A stretch of DNA of 6,456 bases from Magnetococcales bacterium. GTDB lineage: Bacteria; Pseudomonadota; Magnetococcia; Magnetococcales; JADGCH01. Shown piece by piece: positions 1 through 6,312 of this stretch. How positions within the stretch are numbered: position 1 is the first letter of the stretch; each line of letters opens with the position of its first letter. Where the stretch lies: assembly GCA_015228995.1 (NCBI GenBank), contig JADGCM010000098.1, forward strand, positions 1 to 6,456. Direction: 5' to 3'. The notes under the pieces are model-generated. The model was not told the DNA's origin and did not search any database. It saw only the letters and a program-made list of their open reading frames with translations. The translations under genes were made by a program, and so were the position numbers.

Positions 1-1001
1 TGGTGATCTTTGTCGGTGTGCTATTACACAATCAGCAGCTGGTGGTCGAGCAGGTGACGGCCGAATACCAAGATCGACTGCGGCAACAATTGGCGTTGTG
101 CAAACGGCTGCCCATCGACGATGTTCGGCAATTGATGCCCCATTTAGCGGCTGGTTTGCCGCATATTCGTGCCATTCTGTTGACAGATGGCCAACAGCAG
201 CTCCTCTCAGCTGCTTACAACGGCAGTGCCCCGGGGGATTTAATAACATTGCCAAACCTGGTCACAGCGGTGCCAGGAGTCGACGCACTGCTGTTTTTGG
301 ATGAGCAGCGGTTGTTGGTTGGCCAGACGCTGTTGGCAGATCAAACCCGGCTGACGATTGGCTACGATCTCAGCTATCCCCGGGATAGAGGCAGCACCAT
401 CGTTATAACGGAGACGCTTCCTTTCTTGACCTTTATCTTTTTTGCTATCATGGCCCTGGCCATTTTTTTTCACTTTTTTCTTACCAGACGGGTGGCGGTG
501 TTGGTCGATAGCATGCGTGACTTTGACTCCGGTGTCCACCAAAGCCGCGCCAATTTGCAGGGTAGCGACGAGTTGGCCTTGATTGGTCGTACCTTCGACC
601 AGATGGCTGACCACATTTTAGTCATTCAAGAAGGATTAGAGCAACAAGTCATGCAGCGCACGGCCGAATTAGAGCGATCATTGGCCGATCTGAGGCAGAC
701 GCAACAACAGCTGATAGTGGCCGAGAAAAGTAGTGCTCGTGCGGCGTTGGTGATCGAAATTGCCCATGAAATCAACACCCCGCTTGGTATTGCGCTGACG
801 GCGGCAACGTTATTACAAGACCAAGCTGCTGAATTAACGACCGCCTTTCGCAGTGGGCAACTGACGCAATCACAGTTAGATGACTGCTTAACAACGGCCG
901 ATGAGGCCATGACCCCTTTGGTGGCCAATTTACACCGGGCCGCACGCCTGATGAATGGGTTTAGGGACCTTGTTACCGATGAGGAGGAGCAGGCAGCGTG
1001 A
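1..1001 (+). CDS. Membrane sensor histidine-kinase-like protein lacking the ATPase domain (5' partial)
   Basis: The reading frame is open from the window edge. The first residues (IFVGVLL) look like the end of a first membrane helix, so the true start is upstream. Counting from codon 3-5 as residue 1, residues about 10-137 form a probable periplasmic sensing segment, about 138-160 a second membrane helix (FLTFIFFAIM...), about 160-212 a HAMP linker and about 208-243 a coiled coil (EGLEQQVMQRTAELERSLA). A DHp/HisKA domain follows at about 244-325, with phospho-acceptor His255 in the H-box AHEINTPLG. The chain ends at DEEEQAA, right where a HATPase_c domain should begin. No N, G1, F or G2 box is present. 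Kinases with this extended DHp (AHEINTPLGxALTAA) normally carry that domain, so I infer loss of the catalytic part. The protein may be a phosphotransfer or dimerisation partner, or depend on another kinase. It overlaps the next gene by four bases, which suggests a common operon and a shared pathway. Confidence 0.85.
   Translation, partial: VIFVGVLLHNQQLVVEQVTAEYQDRLRQQLALCKRLPIDDVRQLMPHLAAGLPHIRAILLTDGQQQLLSAAYNGSAPGDLITLPNLVTAVPGVDALLFLDEQRLLVGQTLLADQTRLTIGYDLSYPRDRGSTIVITETLPFLTFIFFAIMALAIFFHFFLTRRVAVLVDSMRDFDSGVHQSRANLQGSDELALIGRTFDQMADHILVIQEGLEQQVMQRTAELERSLADLRQTQQQLIVAEKSSARAALVIEIAHEINTPLGIALTAATLLQDQAAELTTAFRSGQLTQSQLDDCLTTADEAMTPLVANLHRAARLMNGFRDLVTDEEEQAA
981..989 (+). promoter_or_regulatory. 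Strong Shine-Dalgarno for the GTG start at 998
   Basis: GAGGAGGAG ends eight bases before the GTG at 998-1000. It lies inside the last codons of the upstream gene and encodes its Glu-Glu-Glu tail. The next gene's frame has a stop at 980-982, so GTG 998 is the first usable start after it. The good spacing settles this start, and the GTGA overlap implies translational coupling. The upstream stop therefore looks like an evolved junction and not a sequencing error. Confidence 0.8.
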
Positions 1002-3457
1002 GCGACCCACCAGATCACGGTGTCCAGTTTGCGGCGGAGCCGACACCGGCTGCAACCCAGTCGGGGGGGCAACCCCCTTGGCAGTTGCTGATCGTCGATG
1101 ACGACACCGATATTCACCACATCACCCGTGCCGTACTCAAACGACTGATATTGGATGGACGGGGGATCGTCTGTCAGAGTGCCTTGTCGGCGGTTGAGGC
1201 CGAGCGGCTGCTTCGACAACCGAACGACATCGCGGTTATGCTGCTGGATGTGGTGATGGAGACGGAGCATGCTGGGCTCGACCTAGTCCGTATGGTTCGT
1301 ACCGACATCGGTAACCATTTTGTCCGGATTATCCTCCGTACCGGCCAACCTGGGCAAGCCCCGGAAAAAGAGGTTATTGCCCAGTACGACATCAATGACT
1401 ACAAGGAAAAAACCGAGCTGACAGCGACGAAATTGTTGTCAGCGGTGACCACGGCGTTGCGTGGCTACCGCGATTTACGGTTATTGGCAGCGCGGACGCA
1501 ACAGCTGGCTGCCAGTGAGGAGCGTTATCATTCCCTGGTACAATCCGCTTCAGATGCCATCATTACCATCGATCAATCGGGCTTGGTTACCTTTTGGAAT
1601 CAGGGGGCGCAAATCTGTTTTGGTTACCAAGCCAGCGAGATGATTGGGCAAAGTGTACTACGCATCATTCCTAGCCATTACCAAGAGCGACATCAAAGTG
1701 CGCTCCAACGGTTGATCCGTACTGGTCAGCCACGCTTGTTTGGGCGAGTGGTCGAGTTGGAAGGGGTCCATCGCCACGGCCAGCTGTTTCCCATTGAAGT
1801 ATCGCTCTCTTCGTGGATGGCCCAGGGGCAACGTCACTTTTCGGCCATTATCCGTGATATCAGCGAACGTCGGCAGGCAACACTGGAGATTGAACGTGCT
1901 TACCATGCCCGTATTTTGATCAGTGCTTTATTGGAAACCTCCTTGGAACCGTTGACGCTGCAACGGCAGCTGGAAGTGTCTCTCGATATTTTGCATTCTT
2001 TGCCATGGCTTTCCAGTCAATCGATGGGGTCTATCTGCCTGACGCAACAACCGAATCGCACCGTCCGTTTGGCAGCGCAGCGGGGCTTGAGCCAACAGCA
2101 GATTGCTTTATGCCAGGAGCGGGATTTAGGAGAGTGCTGCTGCGGTCAGGTAGCGGTAACGGGGCGCTTGCTATTTAGCCAACATTGTTCCGAGCCAATA
2201 CGGAAACAGGGGCGCTACTGCATTCCCATCGCCTTGCAGGGGCGGTTGCTGGGAGTCCTCAACCTGTATGTCGATGCGCACCACACCCCCAACCAGGAGG
2301 CGGAGGATGTTCTGACGCTGGCTGCCAATACACTGGCCGGGATTATCGAACGGCGTTTGATGGAAGCTCGCCTGCAACAGACGCACGATGATCTGCGTAA
2401 AACGCGTCTGGAGATCATCCGTCGTCTCGGTATGGCGGCGGAATATCGTGACAATGAAACCGGTATGCACATCATTCGCATGAGCAAATATGCGGCCTTG
2501 TTGGGCAAGCACAGCGGTTTGAATGAGGAGAGCTGTGATATCCTACTCAACGCTTCCGCTATGCACGATGTCGGCAAAATTGGTATTCCTGACCGACTGC
2601 TGCTCAAGCCAGGGCGATTGTCCGAGCAGGAGTTCGAGATCATGAAGAGCCACACCCTGATTGGCAGCCACATGCTGTTTGGCCACGATGACGAGCTGCT
2701 ACGCACTGCTTACATGATTGCCCTGACTCACCATGAGAAATGGGACGGCAGTGGCTATCCGCATGGATTGTCTGGCAACGATATTCCTTTGGCTGGGCGG
2801 ATCTGCGCCGTTGCCGATGTCTTCGACGCCCTGACTTCTGAACGTCCTTACAAAAAGGCATGGAGCGTTGCTCAAGCCATGGACGAAATTGAGCGTTGTG
2901 CTGGCAAGCACTTTGATCCGGATTTGGTCCGCTGCTTACAGCGTATCCTACCCGATATTCTAGCGATCAAGGACCACCACCCTGACGTGATGTCGGCGCA
3001 CATTGTTGACGTGATGGACCGTCTGACGGCAAGAAGTGATAATGTCCATACGACCAATTGGGACCATAGCTACGATATCGGCGTTGCCGCCATCGACCAG
3101 GAGCACCGCGTCTTGGTGCATTGGATCAGTCGCCTTGATCTCGCCGTGCGGACCGATCAGGAGGTATTGTCAGTCGGTGAGATCCTGACAGCGCTGCAAG
3201 GCTATATTCATACCCATTTCAACCATGAAGAGGCCTTGATGGAGCACTGCGGCTACCCCCGGATGGGGCCCCATCGGGCACAACATCAGGCTTTTGTACA
3301 ACAGGTCGATGATTACATGCAGCGGCTCTCGCTTGAGCTGGCAACGGATGACCGCTTGCAGCTTGCTGGCGATCTGCTGCATTTCTTGATGAACTGGCTG
3401 CTAGAACACATCAATAAGTCAGACCGGGACATCGCGCTGTTTGTGAAATCAGCTTAA
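998..3457 (+). CDS. Response regulator with REC-PAS-GAF-HD-GYP-hemerythrin domains; probable c-di-GMP phosphodiesterase
   Basis: This 819-residue cytoplasmic protein probably hydrolyses cyclic di-GMP under control of a phosphorylation signal and ligand-binding modules. REC spans about 28-155: acidic residues Asp34-Asp36, phospho-acceptor Asp84 (MLLDVVM), Thr115 and Lys138. Its ILRTGQPGQAPE and YDINDYK signatures are typical of REC domains found with DUF3369 and HD-GYP, although DUF3369 is absent here. PAS spans about 173-292 and ends in IIRDISERRQ. GAF spans about 305-453, with a cysteine cluster at 380-382 plus Cys397 and Cys408. HD-GYP spans about 465-660: Glu487, His491, His523-Asp524, His552, His578-His579, Asp607 and DGSGYP at 583-588. 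The C-terminal bacteriohemerythrin spans about 685-819 and has the full diiron ligand set: His703, His740, Glu744, His759, His763, His804, Asp809. With every catalytic residue present, I expect an active phosphodiesterase with O2, NO or redox input. The ligands are inferred. The gene is coupled to the truncated kinase gene upstream, its likely partner. Confidence 0.93.
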   Translation: MSDPPDHGVQFAAEPTPAATQSGGQPPWQLLIVDDDTDIHHITRAVLKRLILDGRGIVCQSALSAVEAERLLRQPNDIAVMLLDVVMETEHAGLDLVRMVRTDIGNHFVRIILRTGQPGQAPEKEVIAQYDINDYKEKTELTATKLLSAVTTALRGYRDLRLLAARTQQLAASEERYHSLVQSASDAIITIDQSGLVTFWNQGAQICFGYQASEMIGQSVLRIIPSHYQERHQSALQRLIRTGQPRLFGRVVELEGVHRHGQLFPIEVSLSSWMAQGQRHFSAIIRDISERRQATLEIERAYHARILISALLETSLEPLTLQRQLEVSLDILHSLPWLSSQSMGSICLTQQPNRTVRLAAQRGLSQQQIALCQERDLGECCCGQVAVTGRLLFSQHCSEPIRKQGRYCIPIALQGRLLGVLNLYVDAHHTPNQEAEDVLTLAANTLAGIIERRLMEARLQQTHDDLRKTRLEIIRRLGMAAEYRDNETGMHIIRMSKYAALLGKHSGLNEESCDILLNASAMHDVGKIGIPDRLLLKPGRLSEQEFEIMKSHTLIGSHMLFGHDDELLRTAYMIALTHHEKWDGSGYPHGLSGNDIPLAGRICAVADVFDALTSERPYKKAWSVAQAMDEIERCAGKHFDPDLVRCLQRILPDILAIKDHHPDVMSAHIVDVMDRLTARSDNVHTTNWDHSYDIGVAAIDQEHRVLVHWISRLDLAVRTDQEVLSVGEILTALQGYIHTHFNHEEALMEHCGYPRMGPHRAQHQAFVQQVDDYMQRLSLELATDDRLQLAGDLLHFLMNWLLEHINKSDRDIALFVKSA
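1062..1080 (+). other. Seven-G tract and GC-rich hairpin in the regulator's N-terminal linker
   Basis: A run of seven G (1063-1069), the loop CAA and five C (1073-1077) can fold into a tight stem. Two G-U pairs and the closing C1062-G1080 pair extend it to eight pairs. It falls in the flexible linker (SGGQPP) before the REC domain, 64 bases after the start codon. Slippage at the G run would shift every domain out of frame. It may simply reflect Gly/Pro codon choice. Confidence 0.4.
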
Positions 3458-3481
3458 CAGTATCAATTGCAGACTCAGCCA

Positions 3482-3511
3482 TTGAAATAGCTGGTGTAAA
3501 TACGTTAGTAT
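3482..3511 (+). promoter_or_regulatory. Possible sigma70 promoter for the rubrerythrin-like gene
   Basis: TTGAAA at 3482-3487 and TAGTAT at 3506-3511 are separated by 18 bases. They resemble -35 and -10 boxes at 5/6 and 4/6 matches to consensus. They lie in the only sizeable gap between the signalling pair and the downstream pair, so separate transcription of 3561-6213 is plausible. I see no convincing terminator after the regulator's stop at 3457, so read-through from upstream remains possible. The rest of the 103-base gap shows nothing clear. Confidence 0.35.
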
Positions 3512-3545
3512 GGGACTTTGGTAGGGCGTTCTCGATAGCAGTACG

Positions 3546-3551
3546 AAGGAG
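3546..3551 (+). promoter_or_regulatory. Ribosome binding site of the rubrerythrin-like gene
   Basis: AAGGAG lies nine bases before the ATG at 3561 and supports this start for the ferritin-like protein. Confidence 0.7.
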
Positions 3552-3560
3552 TTTATAACG

Positions 3561-4052
3561 ATGGCTGATGTAACAAATAGTATCGACCTGTTCAAAAATG
3601 CCCTCTGGGGCGAAGTAAAGGCCTCTCGTTTCTACCAGCTGGCGTCTGAATTGACCCAAAACGATGAGGCACGGATGTTATTCCTGAGCATGATCGATAC
3701 CGAGGATGGCCATGCCCATGACCTCGTGCATCAAGCTGGCCAAGCGACACTGGGGGCTAAATTTGATGCCGCTGGTTGGTTAAAGGAAGTAGAGGCCAAT
3801 GTGGCGATTGTCATGACGCCAGAGGAAGAGAAAACGGTTCGGGACGGTACTCTGCGGGATGTGTTGCAAATGGCTATTAACTTTGAGAATCAAGCCCGAG
3901 ATAATTACTTATCTTTAAGAGAAAGTCTGACCGATGAAACCCTCAGACGGCAGTGCCTGGAGTTGGCTCAGCAGGAAGATGCGCATCAACGGACGTTGGT
4001 GCAGCTGATGGATTCTCTGGCCATGGATCCGGAAGATCGCCCTGGGTTGTAA
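3561..4052 (+). CDS. Rubrerythrin-type ferritin-like diiron protein
   Basis: This is a 163-residue soluble four-helix-bundle protein. The diiron ligand pattern of the rubrerythrin/ferritin-like family is visible: Glu18 in helix A, Glu48 with His51 (EDGH, ExxH), Glu109 in helix C (NFEN), and Glu139 with His142 (EDAH, ExxH). Family members reduce hydrogen peroxide or handle iron at this centre. There is no C-terminal rubredoxin domain (no CxxC pairs; the only cysteine is Cys132), so if it is a peroxidase it needs a separate electron donor. The start is fixed by AAGGAG at good spacing, and the length suits a stand-alone ferritin-like domain. The next gene begins 13 bases after the stop, which suggests co-transcription. 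It follows a hemerythrin-containing regulator, so an oxygen or oxidative-stress role fits the context but is inferred. A demethoxyubiquinone hydroxylase or bacterioferritin is less likely given the motif spacing. Confidence 0.82.
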   Translation: MADVTNSIDLFKNALWGEVKASRFYQLASELTQNDEARMLFLSMIDTEDGHAHDLVHQAGQATLGAKFDAAGWLKEVEANVAIVMTPEEEKTVRDGTLRDVLQMAINFENQARDNYLSLRESLTDETLRRQCLELAQQEDAHQRTLVQLMDSLAMDPEDRPGL

Positions 4053-4065
4053 TCTGGGTTATAAG

Positions 4066-6213
4066 GTGTATTGTTCTGGCCATACTGTCCATTGGTGGTC
4101 GTGGTTACGCGACTGGTCTCGGTCACAGCTGTTAGGTGCCGAACATCTGCAGGGCGTGACTGGGGCGGCTGTGGTGGTGGCCAACCATCGCCGTCGTTGT
4201 GATTGGTTGCGATGTGTCGAACTCTTGCGCGGTCGTCGGGTACTGGCGGCGGTGCCCCCTGGTGAACGACCCCCGTCTTGGGTGCGGGCCACTCGGTTGC
4301 GCACCTTCTCTTTTGTCACGGTCGATCCGCTCCATCCTGGCCCGATGGTAGCGGAGCGGATTGTGCCGCATCTGCAAGCCGGTGGTTGGTTGTTGGTTTT
4401 TCCGCAGGGGACTCCGGCAACGAGCGAAGCCTTTCTTAAAGTGGCCAGTTGGCCGTTACAAGCGGCGCAGCAGGGTCGGGCCACCGTTATCCCCATCCAT
4501 TTGCGAGAGGAGCCAGTGTCGACGGTCACGGTGGCGCCACCGGTGGCGGCAGCGGCGTTGCCGCCGGGCAACGATACCACGTTGCTTTCCTACTGGATCA
4601 GCGATTGCCTGAGTCAGGCGGCACTGATAGCGGCCCAGCAACAATATCGACCTTTATGGCAGCAGCTCTCTATGGTGCGGGGACGCACTCGCTCCCGCTC
4701 CGATCGTACCGATGCTGGCATCATTAGCGATAGTACCGGTGCTTCGGCTTCGCTGGCGCAATTGCAGCAACGAGCTCTGATCGTCGCGGCTTGGTTGCGG
4801 CGCCAACCGCCGCTGGGATCCCCAGCCGATCACACCAGCCCGGTGGGGGTGTTGTTGCCCACTTCACTGGCGGCGTTGGTGACCTTTCTGGCCCTGCATG
4901 CTTCGGGGCGGACGCCGGCCATGCTCAATTTTACCAGTGGCAGCGAGCCCCTGTTACATGGTTGTCGCATCGCTGGCGTTACCACGGTCATTACCTCACG
5001 TCAATTTGTCGCCAAAGCGCAGCTACAGCCGGTCATTCAGCAGCTGCAGGCGGTTCTACGAGTACTATTCCTAGAGGATATGCGCGCTCAGTTGCGCTGG
5101 TATCATTTGCTCCAGGCCTTGGTTACCGATCTCTGTTGGCGGGACCGTTATCTGGGTGCAAGCAGCATCCAAGACGCAGCCGTCATCCTATTTACCTCTG
5201 GGTCGGAAGGGCAGCCGAAGGGGGTGGTGTTGTCGCATGCCAATCTGTCGGCCAATCTGACCCAGGCCTCCTTGCGGATTGATCTGACGGCGGCGGATTG
5301 TCTGTTGAACGCGTTGCCGATGTTTCATGCCTTTGGCCTGACGTTAGGGACGTTGGCACCGCTTTTCTGTGGTATGCGGCTGCATTTAATGCCATCGCCG
5401 CTGGAATATCGCAGCATCGCTGCCGCCGCTTATACGATGCGGGCGACCATCATCGCCGGTGCCAACACTTTTCTGGCCGGTTACGCGCGGGTTGCCGACG
5501 CCTGTGATTTCCATAGTGTTCGTTATGTCTTTGCTGGTGCCGAGGCCTTGCGACCAGAGACACAGCGGTTGTGGTCCGAGCGGTTTGGCCTGCGCATCCT
5601 TGAGGGTTACGGCGCGACCGAGGCCAGCCCAGTCTTGGCAGTCAACACCCCCGCCGCCTGTCGGGGCGGGTCGGTGGGACGGTTGGTCCCTGGTCTGTCA
5701 GCGCGGTTGCAGCCGGTTCCCGGCCTCGCCGATGCTGGCCGATTATTAGTCTCCGGACCGAATATTATGCAGGGCTATCTGGACGCCGAGCGTCCCGGTC
5801 TCCTCGTGCCGCCACTTGATCCCGACGATGGCCGCTCTGGCTGGTATGACACCGGCGATATTGTCCGTATCGATGCCGCTGGCTTTGTGACGTTATTGGG
5901 GCGGGCGAAGCGTTTTGCTAAGATCGGCGGTGAGATGGTCTCATTGGCTACGGTCGAGCAACTGGCGGCGCAGCTATGGCCAGATCATCAGCATGCCGCG
6001 CTGCAACGCCCCGATCCGGTGCGAGGAGAGCAGATTATTTTGGTCAGTAGTTGCCCCGCCGCTGATCGGCAACTCTTGTTGGCAGCGGTACGTCAGCAAG
6101 GGTTGAGCGAACTGTTGTTGCCCAAGCGGGTTCACCTAGTGGATACCCTGCCTCTTACTGCCACCGGTAAGGTTGATTATCAACGACTTATGCAGGGGAT
6201 GCCAGAAGAGTAG
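4066..6213 (+). CDS. aas: Aas-like bifunctional 2-acyl-lysophospholipid acyltransferase / acyl-ACP synthetase
   Basis: The 715-residue protein matches E. coli Aas (719 residues) in domain order and many signature segments. Aas works at the inner membrane: it loads a fatty acid onto ACP using ATP, then re-acylates 2-acyl-lysophosphatidylethanolamine. The N-terminal PlsC-like domain (about 30-165) has the catalytic NHxxxxD motif at His41-Asp46 and VIPIHL at 141-146. However, the usual FPEG motif reads FPQG at 112-115. The AMP-binding domain (about 225-705) has FTSGSEGQPKG at 376-386, PMFHAFGLT at 418-426, GYGATEASP at 514-522, YDTGDI at 594-599 and GRAKRFAKIGGEMVS at 612-626. The C-terminal catalytic lysine is Lys702 (TATGK). 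Hydrophobic stretches near 260-280 and 420-440 parallel the membrane-associated parts of Aas. GTG 4066 is the first start codon after the in-frame stop at 4006-4008, but it has a poor Shine-Dalgarno, so translation may be coupled to the upstream gene. No lplT neighbour is in view. Confidence 0.9.
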   Translation: MYCSGHTVHWWSWLRDWSRSQLLGAEHLQGVTGAAVVVANHRRRCDWLRCVELLRGRRVLAAVPPGERPPSWVRATRLRTFSFVTVDPLHPGPMVAERIVPHLQAGGWLLVFPQGTPATSEAFLKVASWPLQAAQQGRATVIPIHLREEPVSTVTVAPPVAAAALPPGNDTTLLSYWISDCLSQAALIAAQQQYRPLWQQLSMVRGRTRSRSDRTDAGIISDSTGASASLAQLQQRALIVAAWLRRQPPLGSPADHTSPVGVLLPTSLAALVTFLALHASGRTPAMLNFTSGSEPLLHGCRIAGVTTVITSRQFVAKAQLQPVIQQLQAVLRVLFLEDMRAQLRWYHLLQALVTDLCWRDRYLGASSIQDAAVILFTSGSEGQPKGVVLSHANLSANLTQASLRIDLTAADCLLNALPMFHAFGLTLGTLAPLFCGMRLHLMPSPLEYRSIAAAAYTMRATIIAGANTFLAGYARVADACDFHSVRYVFAGAEALRPETQRLWSERFGLRILEGYGATEASPVLAVNTPAACRGGSVGRLVPGLSARLQPVPGLADAGRLLVSGPNIMQGYLDAERPGLLVPPLDPDDGRSGWYDTGDIVRIDAAGFVTLLGRAKRFAKIGGEMVSLATVEQLAAQLWPDHQHAALQRPDPVRGEQIILVSSCPAADRQLLLAAVRQQGLSELLLPKRVHLVDTLPLTATGKVDYQRLMQGMPEE

Positions 6214-6259
6214 CCTGATCACCTGTGGCTACGGTTGCCCCCGGGACATTTTTTTTATT

Positions 6260-6276
6260 TTTTTGCACTGCAAAAA
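6260..6276. repeat. 17-bp perfect palindrome just upstream of a promoter
   Basis: TTTTTGCA, a single central C, then TGCAAAAA gives eight perfectly matched bases per arm. It sits one base upstream of the TTGACA box at 6278, inside a T/A-rich stretch that begins at 6249. The one-base centre favours a protein-binding operator, or part of an UP element, over an RNA hairpin. The regulator is unknown. Confidence 0.55.
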
Positions 6277-6277
6277 G

Positions 6278-6306
6278 TTGACAACGCATCGGGAAGCTCC
6301 TACCTT
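6278..6306 (+). promoter_or_regulatory. Sigma70-like promoter for the gene starting at 6392
   Basis: A perfect TTGACA (6278-6283) lies 17 bases before TACCTT (6301-6306), a 3/6 match to the -10 consensus. A T/A-rich tract (6249-6276) lies directly upstream and could act as an UP element. Transcription would begin near 6312-6314, giving a leader of about 80 bases. The strong -35, ideal spacing and intergenic position make this the best promoter candidate in the window. Confidence 0.6.
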
Positions 6307-6312
6307 AATAAG

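Noticed and set aside
626..1270. 214-codon minus-strand open frame crossing the kinase/regulator junction
   Set aside because: It is antisense to two well-supported genes. Its Ser/Cys/Arg-rich product has no domain, and the opposing frames carry clear conserved motifs.
3262..3275. 14-bp perfect palindrome GATGGGGCCCCATC
   Set aside because: It lies inside the hemerythrin coding region, at the conserved Pro/His loop that supplies ligand His759, so codon choice explains it.
3469..3500. Short inverted repeat CAGC/GCTG after the regulator stop as a terminator
   Set aside because: The stem is only four pairs with a ten-base loop and has no following T run.
4531..4565. Repetitive GGTGGCGCCACCGGTGGCGGCAG tract
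   Set aside because: It encodes an Ala/Pro-rich stretch at the end of the acyltransferase domain, and the symmetry comes from GC-rich alanine, glycine and proline codons.
4059..4580. 173-codon open frame on the minus strand
   Set aside because: It lies entirely opposite the acyltransferase half of the Aas gene, its sequence is low-complexity and Arg/Thr-rich with no recognisable domain, and it is best explained as a shadow of a GC-rich gene.
6214..6264. Possible rho-independent terminator after aas: a GC-rich stretch followed by long T runs
   Set aside because: No stem longer than about three pairs could be found before the T run (GGC/GCC around TACGGTT at best). The T tract is better explained as promoter-upstream T/A-rich DNA.
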